Shown here piece after piece: positions 44,513 to 55,727 of a DNA stretch of 64,000 bases; position 1 is the first letter of the stretch; every line of letters starts with the position of its first letter. The translations under genes were made by a program, and so were the position numbers. Below the pieces are notes generated by a model. That model did not search any database, was not told the DNA's origin, and saw only the letters and a list, made by a program, of their open reading frames with translations. Origin of the DNA: Takakia lepidozioides (taxonomy: Eukaryota; Streptophyta; Takakiopsida; Takakiales; Takakiaceae); assembly GCA_030704615.1 (NCBI GenBank), contig CM060733.1, positions 46,190,001 to 46,254,000 of the forward strand, in the 5' to 3' direction.

Positions 44513-46723
44513 ATGCCTCCTCCTTATTCTAAAGAGGAGACTACGCATCAGTGGCTAAGCAACGCTAAGCAACTATTGTGCCTTCCCAAGGGTCACCTCA
44601 TCTGCTTTGCTGAAAACTACTTCATGTGCCTCCAGGTAGCATCTCCCTTACATAACATCTCTCTTATAGAACAATTTATGAAGAATAAATTGATGATTTT
44701 CTCAAGTTTATTATGGATGAAAGTACATTTTACTATAAGTTCAGAAAGAGGAGCCATACGCGACTAGCCGCTTGTTTTACCATGGAATGGAAATCACTTT
44801 TTAACTATCAATTTTATTCATTGTTTTTTGCTTTCTTATCTCTCTCCTTTCAACTTATGATGAAAGCCATGAATTTTGAGCAAGCAACCCAATGACTGGC
44901 AATAACACCATGCTACCATCAACCTCATAGACTCATGTACATCAAGAATCAGAAATGAAACCGGCCTAATTGAACAATATATTTCATAACCCCAGTCATT
45001 TCAATTCAAATATTTTATTAACAAATATTCCACCAAAAGAACTAGATTCCACCATGCCCACGAGTCTAGTACCGACGCGAGAGATTATCGATGAGAGAGT
45101 ATAATCGTCTCGGTAAGGATGAGTGGCTAAAGGACCTGGTGTTTAAGTAGAACATGTTGCATCCACCGAAGTTCATAGTTTTTTATTTAGTGAAGATCTT
45201 AATATTTTGCTAGTGGAGTTATAGAGAAGATCATCGGGCTCACATTTTGTTGTTATATACTGTTTAATTTGTACAACCTATATTTGAAGTTTCCTGAGTA
45301 AGAAAACGGAATGCCTCATTAGTTCCATTAAGACTCGTCTGTCTATTGTGCTCTCTCATTTTTAGTTCCCCAACCTTGTGTTGGGTTCGTGAAGGGAGGG
45401 ACCATGACATCCGACCTTTCAAGCAAAGACAAAGACCTTACTCACCTAGGGGCTAAATGGTTGAAGCGTAGTCGTGCTCGCAACTGCTAACCACATCTAG
45501 ACTTGTGCCCACAATGACAATGATTAATTCTTAGCAATCACCTCCTGATTGTTACACCACAACTGCTGATTATACTCTAGAGATCCTGATGCGACAAATT
45601 CTATGAAAACACAGCACATAATGCATCGAAATACATACCTCAAAGAAGAAAAAACAACAACCATGCAATGCATGCTTCTCATATTCACTATGTTACTTAT
45701 CCATTAGTATTTGAACAAAGACGTTCAAATGAAACATACTTGCATTGAGCATAGTATTGTAGCACCATCAATCTTGCAAATCACATATAGACCTCATCCG
45801 CTTTTATGTACAAAGTCCTGACATAGACTTTTCTTCATCTATATCACAGAGGTGGTGGAAGTTGCCACTGATATTTGTAGAAATGCATCCTCTCTCTTGG
45901 GAAGCAATTCACCAAAGTAGTTAATGTGTGATAAATAGAATCAACTTTGATAAAACATATCTAGGCTGTCAATCTTTGATATCCTTCATTTTACGGACTC
46001 AATTGTTCAAAAGCAAAAAAATCGATCTTTCACTAGTTGTAATCTTTTGATTGACACATCCCATTTCAAAGATGTGTTAAAGACCAAGACAATTTGAAAG
46101 GGTTATGTCAGCATACCCCCAAACACAGAGTTTCCTCTTGACACTGAGGACAATGAAAATGCGTGCGCACCATACAAACCATATACATGCGCCTCCTTGT
46201 TGAGTGCAAGATCTGACGCACCACCCAATGGTACTTGGGATGTGTAAATGGACTTCATTTCCAAAGTGGTCCAATATCCTCTGTCAATTGTCATTGGATG
46301 GTCATGGCCAACTTAAATTGCAAGTGGCTCATGGGTTCCTTCCCCACCTGCCTCATGTGAGATGAATGAAGAATCCAGATATTCACCATAGATGTATCAA
46401 GTAAGAAGAAGTACATACGGTGCCACCACTTGTGTGTCTTCATCTACACGCTATAAACACATATCAAATTGATCTTGCACATCTACACCTCGCATATAAC
46501 TTTAATGGTATTGCAAGTGCATGGGAGAGAAAAAGAATATAAACACAACAATTTTCCTTCATGGGTTCATTTGTCATGTGCTGACAGAGGCTGCGATTTA
46601 AGTTGTTGTTGACGACAGATTAATGCCTGCTTCCCTGTGCATGCTCATCCCTAAACCTTCTCAATGTCACAGGTGAGTTAGGCCTAGCAAGATGCCTAAC
46701 TTGACAACATATATAGAATTTTT
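44513..46723. other. Gene-free stretch
   Basis: AT-rich sequence with no recognised protein, RNA gene or repeat beyond the SINE at its left edge. Confidence 0.5.
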
Positions 46724-46869
46724 TTGTCAAACCATATCACTGCAGTCAGATCTCTGTCCTCATGCATGTTCATCACCAAGTCTTTCCGCTTTTATTTTAT
46801 TTTAAAAAAAAAAAAATCTTGGACAGTGCTGATGGTAGCCCCCCTTCGCTTTTTCTTTCATGAGTTACC

Positions 46870-47720
46870 TTCTACTTTTCAATTGTTTCAAACGTTGCAA
46901 ACCATTGATATCCACCTTTCTGCTTTTCATACCCCGACTAAAGGACAATCTAATCATCGCCGAGTCACTATTAGGGACAGATCCGAAGAATTTAGGTTGA
47001 ACGCCCTTTCCGTATTTTCATCATATTCGCAGTAGAGAAAGGGCGTTGGGCTGCTCAGAGGATTCGCGCGCGTGTTTAGGCGTTTGTTGTTTTTCGTGTG
47101 TTTAGGTTGCGAGGTTCTCGATGTGTTCGGTGTAGGTGCGATTGGGCATTTGATGAGAGAGAAAGTGTGGTTTGTATCTAATCTGGACAGTTCTAACTCG
47201 CGCCTTCTGACACTGTAGATGACGAACATGTATTGTGGTTGCTTCTACAAAACGTATGGTGTTTTTCCTTCTGAAATGAATGACCTTTCGCCTTGCAAAT
47301 CTCACTCGGCCCTGGTGTGCCTCTGCGGGTGTCAGAGGACATGTCCATTTGGTATACTACGAAGAATAACAAGGTGCAAATTGCGAAGGGTAGGACTTGT
47401 TACCTTGCCCAGTATGATCCTGTCACTGAGATCGGGGTCGTCTTTCTTGGTACTTCATCTGGATTCTTAGGGGTGAATGCAAATAGATTCGTTCCTGTTT
47501 ATGGTGGGGCCGTAGACCAGCATGATCTTCCTTTGTCGGTGGATCCGAGTTCTACATATGAGGGAGAGATAACATTATATCACGGATGTCGGAGTGCATT
47601 TTGAGAAAGCTTTTGTCTGTATTGGATTGAGCGACTGAATTTTCAAGAGATCTAGCATTTAATTTGAGCAATTCGTTGCAGTTTGCATACAAACACTCTT
47701 TGCATGTGCGTGCGGACTCA
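46870..47720 (+). pseudogene. Decayed second copy of the DUF3990-like element gene
   Basis: The segment 46870-47030 aligns closely with the reverse complement of 10660-10810 (shared words TTTCATACCCCGACTAAAGG and CCCTTTCCGTATTTTCATC). Homology then jumps to 47535-47720, which matches the start of the LYHG domain (YEGEITLYHGCRSAF). The intervening 500 bp are absent from the other copy and read partly as YLAQYDPVTEIGVVFLGTSS, a frame I do not recognise. The LYHG domain is cut short by a TGA soon after GCRSAF. Confidence 0.6.
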
Positions 47721-47746
47721 TTTCATTTCATTCTGAGCCTGCAAGT

Positions 47747-48610
47747 TTGAATGACAAGCTGCCTCTTGAATCTGAAGGTACTGGTACCTTGACATCCCCT
47801 CTTACCAGTAACTTGCAGTTGAGAGAGAGAGATGATCCTTGCAGTCCTAGTCCTAAGAAGGGAAAATGTGTTGTTGTGGAGGACTCCGAACCTGGTTTGA
47901 GGCCTTCATTGAATTTCCAGAATGTTGGGCTCTCTCATGTGCCTGCAAAGAGAGTACATGCAGCTAGCACATCTGCTCGAAGGTATGAATCGCGTCTGAT
48001 CAGACCTGCCATGCCTGTTAGAGTCAAACAATATGTGCTTTTTGGTGAGTTAGAAGAATGGGTGGATCCAGCCTCAGATTGGTATTATGGGGAGATTGTT
48101 GAGACTTGGGTTCATGTGCCTTCACGCCAGAAAATGGTAGAGGCTGACTTTGGCCCTTTGCTTGGTTTGAGGACACTTGACTTTGGGCAGTGTGATTTGC
48201 TTGGGCTGCCCACTGGTGCTTTGTTTGGGGAGGGCACGGCTGGAAAGAGGCAAGGGCCATTTGAGCAAAATAGTAGAGGGGATTTGTGCTCACAACACTT
48301 GATGGATGAAATTGACATTCCCGAGTTTGATGGTGATGAGGACTATACTGATGATCCTACAGCCTATGAGGGGGACACCGATGATGAAGACAAATGGAAT
48401 TGGCATGGGGAAATTGATGATGATACTATGTTGGGTGAGTTGGGAATCTATGATGAGGTTGTGGATTTGGATACCCTTCAGTTTAGAGATCTCTTCAAAA
48501 ACATCAATTGGCAGTCAACTGACACTTTGGTTGGAAACCCAGGTCAATTTGTTGGTCCTGTTCCTGGCCCAACTTTGCCAAGCACTTTTAGGAGCCACTT
48601 GCTCTCTTAG
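47747..48610 (+). pseudogene. piggyBac-like transposase, N-terminal part
   Basis: A 287-residue open frame has a charged N-terminus and a strongly acidic stretch (FDGDEDYTDDPTAYEGDTDD). It then reads INWQSTDTLVGNPGQFVGPV with PGPT, resembling the segment just before the DDE domain in piggyBac transposases. No DDE domain follows in frame; the frame ends in SHLLS and stop. Fragments of the missing part follow directly (48646-48717, inverted, and 48741-48842). The DUF3990-like remnant immediately upstream may be part of the same element. Confidence 0.5.
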
Positions 48611-48645
48611 TTCGACCTTTTCTTCCCACGACCGAATCTGGTCCG

Positions 48646-48717
48646 TATAAACAACTCCCACAAAACCTTAGGAGATGTAAAGAAGTTATCAATGACCAAT
48701 GTGTGATCCACATGGAA
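48646..48717 (-). pseudogene. Inverted piggyBac DDE-domain fragment
   Basis: Read on the minus strand this gives HTLVIDNFFTSPKVLWELF. It matches the piggyBac consensus around the third catalytic region, DNFFTS followed by a leucine-rich helix. It lies in opposite orientation to the N-terminal part and the zinc ribbon on either side. Confidence 0.6.
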
Positions 48718-48740
48718 GAATGCCAAGTATTCACATGGTT

Positions 48741-48842
48741 GAGCGCTCTCATTTACGCCGCAGATGCATTGTTTGTAGTCAGAGGTGTCGCACATTTTGT
48801 GGCCCTTGTGCCAATCGTTTTATGTGCCAAACAACTGTTTTC
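48741..48842 (+). pseudogene. piggyBac C-terminal zinc-ribbon fragment
   Basis: The frame reads ERSHLRRRCIVCSQRCRTFC and continues GPCANRFMC. The RRRCxVC...CxxC...C arrangement is the cysteine-rich C-terminus of piggyBac-family transposases. It is preceded by the inverted DDE fragment. Confidence 0.55.
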
Positions 48843-49464
48843 GGAGAGTTCATTGTAGGCATCGATAGGGTTCAATATAGATATCAATTTTGGTAGTGGC
48901 TACTGGCTACAACAACTCTTGACATTAGTGGACTTTGATGGTGTTTTAGTTTTTGGATATTGACATGTAGTTGTGGGGGGATGACAAGGTGGTGGGGTAA
49001 TAGAGACATGTGCTTAGTTTTGCGCCTTGGCATGGCATGGGGCAGGGGGCTGACTTATTGACATGACAGTTTGAAAATGCTACTGCGACTAGTCCAGGGG
49101 AAGTCACTTCCATTTTTTCCAAATGGCGTGCAAAAAAATATAGGGTAACATATATTCTTTGAAACAATATTTTTAGAAATAAAATTGGATGTCCTTATTT
49201 GTGGATACCGGATTTAAATAAAAATAGGGTTATGAATATATGCTTACTGTCAAATAAATAAAAAATAGCATGCTAGATAATTGTGTATATTACAAAATTA
49301 AATAATTATAGGGTGGATGAAAAAGGGGAAAAAAAAAAGTAATTCCCCCATAGAAAATACCTGTTTATCGCACGTGATTCCCTAAACTATATAGGGAGTG
49401 ACTTCCCCGAGTGACTAGTATCAATGGCCAATCACTAACATTTAGGATCACTAATAGTAGATAG

Positions 49465-49620
49465 AGGGGGGGCGGGGGGTTTGAAAGGGGGAGAGGGGGG
49501 GCTGTTTGGATAGTAGTGGTGGGAAATAGGGGGGGTGGGGGGGGGGTGTTTCGGAGGGGGAGATGGGGGCTGTGGGATGGTAGTGGTGGGGAATAGGGGG
49601 TGGGGGGGGGGGGCGGGCTC
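49465..49620 (+). repeat. G-rich minisatellite
   Basis: Two diverged units share GATAGTAGTGGTGGGAAATA or GATGGTAGTGGTGGGGAATA, flanked by long G runs. On the plus strand this has many runs of three or more G and could form G-quadruplexes. Confidence 0.75.
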
Positions 49621-49692
49621 GGCTACGACGGGCAGCTCAGTTACCAGGTTCAATCCCCATCCGAGTCTGGGCTGTAGGGGAGATATGTTGTA

Positions 49693-49935
49693 TCCTGAAA
49701 CATCAATGACTAAGTTCAGTAAGTGGCTGAACTAGTGTTTGATTTGAATACATTTAGCAAGTTCAAGATCCCCTTGAATTGTTGTGTCATTGCTTTTGTA
49801 CATTTGCTGGGATTCATACCATGAAACATATATGACTAAGTTCAGTACCTGGCTGAACTAGTGTTTGATATGAATACATTGAGACAGTTCAAGATCCCCT
49901 TGAATTGTTGTATCTTTCCTTTTGCACAATTTTCA
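49693..49935. repeat. Direct duplication, period 126 bp
   Basis: The block GACTAAGTTCAGT ... GGCTGAACTAGTGTTTGAT ... TCAAGATCCCCTTGAATTG occurs at 49708 and again at 49834 with few differences. Confidence 0.8.
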
Positions 49936-51480
49936 ACCCATTTATATCTTAGCAGAAGCAGTGAGAACAAAGACACTATGAAGGACACTGAAATTTTCAG
50001 AGGGTACTCCACTCTTCACAGAAAATAAATGAGTAGAAAAATTCAACCACATGTTGAGAGCACACAAAGGACTTGGAAAAAATTCACATGGCAATTTGGC
50101 AAGCACATGACATACATTTTGGACTTAGAGAATTTTCAAATTCAAAGTTTTGAAAATGCCTACCCTTCTGGTGAAGGGTAGGCCGTAGCTATGTGGGGTG
50201 GGACCACCTGAAATGAGGGGTGGCCGAACCTAGACTGGGGGTTTCACCGGATTGAGGGTGGAGTGGAACCCTATGAAAGGAGGGGCCGGGTGGGCCATAG
50301 GAGCCTGAAACCCAATAAGCTGCTGGGCTATGGCGCCAAATTTCATAGGCGTACAAGCTATGTGTACCATATGAAGGCCCGGGCAGGGAACCCATAACCC
50401 TATGTCCTACTTTGATTGGTCCCAGATTTTATTTGGGACTTCTTATGGATGCCAACAACACTTCCACCAGAGGGATTAGGAATTGAACGGCTCAATTGTC
50501 TTGCAGGAGTTTTGTCTGAACTTTGTGCAGACATCCAACGCAATTCAAGAGGAGCGGAGGCCATCTACGAGGCATTCAGGAACACCTGGAAAGTGGGGGA
50601 GTGGCTTCAATTCCATTCCTCGCTCCTCTGCGCATGCTGCCCTTTGGGTATTTTGGAAACCATATTTTGTCCTGCCCAAAGAAAAAGGATAAATTTGACC
50701 CCCCCTTCACTACAAAGGAGCCCAGTGGGAAACATACCAGAAAAAACTGAAAATTTCAGGGAATGCGTGTTATCAGCTAGGGAACTGAATTCCCGAGCCT
50801 CTCTAAGCTTAAGGGTTACCACGAGCGAGACTAAACTGGAGACATGGTGTCACATAACATAAGATAGATCAACCTCAATCTAAACCCTAAACCCTAGACT
50901 CTAAATCCTAAATCCCAATTCCTAAGCTCTGTCGTTTGCATCATATCGTCACTTGACTGAGTCCAGCTGAGTGATCTTGATCCCGCATGGATTGGAATCG
51001 GCCAATCTGAGGAGTAGAGTGAAGTTCAGCCTTAATTCCTTCAAGTGTTCAACTTACAGGGCTTTGAATTTCTCATTTAGCTCCTGTGCAGTAGGTTCGA
51101 TGGTTTTGTGGGTCGTCAAATCGTCGTTAGCTCCTGGCCCCATTCCTCTGCTTGGGTTCTCTTGCAACAGGTTTCTTAGCAAGCATAGTCAGTGTAATGG
51201 GGATTTCAGAGGACAAATCTGTATGACATGCAAGAGTTTGTAAGAGTTTCCAAGGAAGCACGTCTTCCGTTGAATCCTTAAGCAGTAGAGCTGGTTTTGA
51301 AAGGAGATTGATCAGAATCCAAATGTGGAACTTTGCACTCACGTGCTCCAGATGGCTCCTGAGACAATGTCACGTTATACTGCTGCCTTCATCACCCCGT
51401 GCATATTTTGATTTACGTGGCTTTTGTAGTCTGTGATAAGGAGGAAAGAGAAAGAGAAAAGGTACAGTACAAGGTTACAT
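49936..51480. other. Gene-free stretch upstream of EngB
   Basis: Open frames at 50189-50395 and 50416-50862 carry no recognised domain. A telo-box-like TAAACCCTAAACCCTAGA at 50881-50898 lies about 580 bp before the EngB start codon and may belong to its promoter region. Confidence 0.45.
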
Positions 51481-54400
51481 ATGGCTCTGTATCACAGGCG
51501 GCTGCTGCTACCAGCCTGCGCTCACTGCTGCTGTGCCATTCCGGTATCTCTCTCACATTCCCGGAACTGGACCTCTGTTTCCTATTGCTTTTCTCCGTCT
51601 GTTCCACCGATCACTAATCCCTTGTGCACAAGACCCACCAGTGTAGCAATTTCATGGAAAGACTCGATTTCAATCAGGGCCCTGGGTCTTGTGTTCATTA
51701 AGAGGTTTAGTAGTAGGGCAAAAAGCAGGGTTGAGATAGCGAAGGCCCGTTTGTCGGAGGTAGTGTTCACAACTCAGGAATCAGGGTTAGCTTTACCAGA
51801 TATAGCCACTCCATCTGTAGAAGGAGATGTGAGGGATGCGAAAAGTGCGAAGACGCTACCAGGATCAAACATCGTTTTGAGGGGTCCGGAGGACGGCCGC
51901 CATGCCCAAGTGAAGCAAGCAGAGTTCATTAAGAGCAGCAGCAAGGAATCAGAGTGTCCTTATGATGGCCTCCCTGAAATTGCATTAGTGGGGCGCTCCA
52001 ATGTGGGGAAATCCTCGCTTATCAACGTTATGGTCCACCGCAAAGAGCTTGCTCAGACGTCGAAGAAACCTGGTATGTTTTGACTTGCGTTTCTGGAGTG
52101 TCTCCCTCGTGCCTATCTTGTCTTCAACGCCATGCTTGCATAGTACAATTTGGATACCAGTCCCTCAGTCAACATTGATTCCCCTGTAAAAGGACTCATA
52201 TAGGGCGAGTATCATATCCTTGTACATGAAAACCACTTCACTATCTGCTCTGGCCGGGTTAGTTTTCCCCACGCTCTCAACTGCAAGCCAAAGCTAACCA
52301 TCACAGAGAACACAGTCAATGTGAACAGTACACTCTCTCCATTTCCCTTGGATGACCAACTCTTCCTGATCTAGTGTGTGTTTGCATGCAAATGGGAAGC
52401 TTCAGCAGCAGGCGGAGACATGCCACCCAGGCAGCACAAAGGCCAACAGGAACTAAAAAATAGACCTCAAAAGGATTTTCTTCTCTTAAGCCCACAACCT
52501 ATAATTCATCTTGGTGCTCATGCTATGATCATAAATCACATATATGATCTGCACAACTACTACAGTTAGGCCCAGTAGTCTCATTTGATTACTGCCACTA
52601 CCCTAGTTGCTGCACGCTCGTTCTGAAAAGGCATAGGACTCCTGGTTGTGATTTGGAATAGGATGTTAAATTTAAGCCTTTGAGAGGCAGAGAGCGTGTC
52701 ACATGAGAGACAGAGAGGCATTTCATGTGCAGGTAAAACTCAGCTTATTAATCACTTCCGCATCAACAACAACTGGTATTTGGTGGATTTGCCGGGTTAT
52801 GGGTAAGTTTTCACAGCACCTCTGAAATTTTCCTGGTAGAATCTGCAGGATGAGAGAGAGGGAGAGAGGATTTTGTGTCGGTCCTGCAAACTCGCTGGTT
52901 TTGTTGTGAAGTTCATTCACATTGTCACTATGATTGCCCCAGGTAGGTTTGGTTCTTTTTTGGTCAACAAAACAACTTTTAGCATAAGATGCAATCCAAA
53001 GAAACTCATTCACATAGGTAATTACATGATTAGCTGGTTATGGGGTTTCACTCACCAGGATACACTCAACCCATAATTGCCATAGTGCTGTGGTGCAACT
53101 GGTGATAACCCAGTTCAGCACAATTGATTGTTTGTGCCTTAACGAGCTGGAATACATCGTACTTTGTGACTTTAATTCCACACTGATGCTCTATCCTCTC
53201 AATCCGACACTGACAACGGGGCTGTGAAGGCACTGCCAGGTCCAGTGAGTGAAAGGGTTCAGTGTGGGAGAGAGCAGGAGATATGCTATTGAGCTATTGT
53301 GGTGGTGTAGTCAGCTAGTCTGGTTCGGCTGGCTCTGCAAGAACCTGTAATGATCAATTGAAGGAATGGGAGGTTTGGTATTAGGGTCTGGGAATATGCA
53401 AAGGGGTTGTCTGGAACAATTTGTGGATCTTGTAACAAGGGACCCAGAGGTCAAGACACACCATGCTTGTGTGATCCTCGGTACAAATTTGCATAGTTTC
53501 ATGTGTGTGAGGTTACCACATGTGGCACGAAGGGGAGCCACCTGGTAAACTTTGCCTTTTGAGGCCTTTTGAGCCCAGGAGGCCCATTCCTCCTGATAGT
53601 GAGATATCAGCAAGTGGGAATCAGTGTTACCCTCAAACATCTAAACTGGCCCAACCTTCTGGATGACAGTCTTGCCTTATTAGCTCACATTTGGGCTGCG
53701 TCACAATGTACAAATGTACCTGAATACAAACGCTAGCCTTACCGATTCAGTTTTGTGTCATGTTCCTATGGCTCATCCTTGATTGTTGTACCTTGCTGAC
53801 CTAGGTGATTGAAAAAGGCTTGAACTTGGGTGAGAGCTTTTAGTCTTCTTTGTGTGTTGACTGGGAGGGTTGGTTCTGGCAGGTATGCTAAGGCTCCTAC
53901 AACTATCCGCACTGACTGGAATGCATTCACAAAAGATTACTTCCTGCAGCGGAAGACATTGGTGACTGTTCTACTGCTGGTGGATGCCAGCATCCCGCCA
54001 CAACAGATTGACCTCGACTGTGTCAATTGGCTCGGACGCAACAAAGTAAGATTTTCTTTGTGTTTACTTAGGTCTAAGACACACTACGCCAGCAACCGTG
54101 AAGCAATGATCCGATGAACATTTACCCATGTCTAGACAAATGTATAACAACGACAGTCCTCAAATGTCACTCTTTTGCTCATGTCAACTCTTTTAAGAGT
54201 GCATGTTGTAGTTTTAAACAATATTCACACCATCGGCTGCTTTGATCACGGGTTGAAGTTGACATGGGGACTGACATACTGTTCTGTGTTGGTATATAGA
54301 TTCCAGTGACCGTTGTCTTCACCAAGTGTGACAGGAAGAAAAAGAAGAAGAATGGGGGTCAAAAGCCTGAGGAAAATATACACGAGTTTCTTGAGAAGCT

Positions 54401-54515
54401 AAAAGCATGCTATGCTGAGGCACCTCCATGGATTATGACCAGCTCAACCACGGGCCAAGGGAGGGATGAACTCATGCGTCACCTGGCCCAGTTGAGATTA
54501 TATTGGAACAGTTAG
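51481..54515 (+). CDS. ENGB: EngB/YihA-type organellar GTPase, complete
   Basis: EngB GTPases assist large-subunit ribosome assembly; plant copies act in plastids or mitochondria. Exons 51481-52072, 52733-52802, 53883-54045 and 54300-54515 join in frame to 1041 nt, 346 residues. The chosen ATG gives an N-terminus rich in Arg, Leu, Cys and Ser ([17 protein letters not shown]), consistent with a transit peptide. A poorly conserved linker of about 150 residues follows. GTPase motifs: G1 GRSNVGKS (171-178), G3 DLPGYG (216-221), G4 TKCD (283-286) and G5 TSSTTGQG. The EngB hallmark [15 protein letters not shown] spans the first intron. A lysine cluster (RKKKKKNGG) follows G4. An upstream in-frame ATG at 51433 would add 16 residues and is less likely. 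Plastid versus mitochondrial targeting cannot be decided here. Confidence 0.92.
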
Positions 54516-55727
54516 GCAGCGTGAGAGTGGCTTGTGTAGCTCAAGTGTTGGACATTTTGGACATAGTGATTGCCTCGAGTAAGTTATGATGCTCCTTCCA
54601 TCACCATCAGTCTAGAGAAAGACCTCAACCAAATATTCTTGTGGGAAACCTTTGACCTAATCAGGTGGGGAGGTAAGACAAACTGGAGACAGAGAAGGGG
54701 AAACCTGAACCTGTTGAGATGTGCTACATGGACAGAATGCTCGAGTGTCTTGGTGACCAGAGTAGTTCAATCACAATGTTATTCAGAAAACTGCAATTCC
54801 TTGCTCCAGATTAATCACTATTTTGTTCTGCCTGCAGTGCAGCTCCTTGGCACTTGGGTGTGATGCCAAGAACTTTAGTCATTGAACTAATGGACCTTTA
54901 GGTGGCCAGCACTATCTGTTAGAAACAAATAGCATTTTAACATGATAGTCAAAAGTCTGTGGATATCATGCTTGTGTGGTGGCTAGACAACCTGTATCAA
55001 CACTCAATATTGCTCTCATCAAACCGTGAATAGTGCATATTCACTGATACAATTTTATAGTCTGGAAGATGCTTGCAAATGTGACTTTTGTATCATCAAT
55101 ATTGCAAGGGTATACTCAATTGATCACAAAGCAAACACAACAATTTCAAACAAAGTGTTGATAGGGGCAAAACATGGATACACCACAGTGGACTCCAATC
55201 CTCTTCCTGTGTACAAATGAGATTGTGGTTGCCATCGGGAACTCATGGACCATCCACTGTTACAGCAGGGCATGTAATCTTTGCACCCTGACCATCCCAT
55301 GGATCTGATACATAGTGAAAGGGAGCACAAAGGGGCAGCAATGGTTGAAGCCTGTTCCAATGAAGTGAGATGTTGCAGGGGTGCATGTGCTCATAGTTTG
55401 ATGTGCACATTGACAATGATATGCTCTTGGAGACCACTCCAACCCATACTTGTCCTCCATGGATCCTCAATAGTAAATATATAACCCTCCTAGAGCAGTT
55501 GTGGTGTTCTCAAAAAACAGGGTATGAAAATGAACACAAAACAGCCACCCCATCTGCATAGCTGGCGAAAGTTTATTTACAGGAAGATGGACAGTTCATA
55601 GAAGAGCAGGAATTAGCAATCCAGACATTGCAAGAATGCGGCGTAAAATTGAGGGAAAGAGAAATAAATGAAGTAATTTCTTTGGTTCACTTACCTGTTG
55701 GAATTTTGGCTGATGCCATTGAAACAC
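54516..55727. other. Intergenic region between convergent EngB and KUP genes
   Basis: Presumed 3' UTRs and spacer. No coding signal recognised. Confidence 0.5.

Noticed and set aside
50881-50898. Interstitial telomere array
   Set aside because: Only two CCCTAAA units are present; better read as a telo-box or chance.
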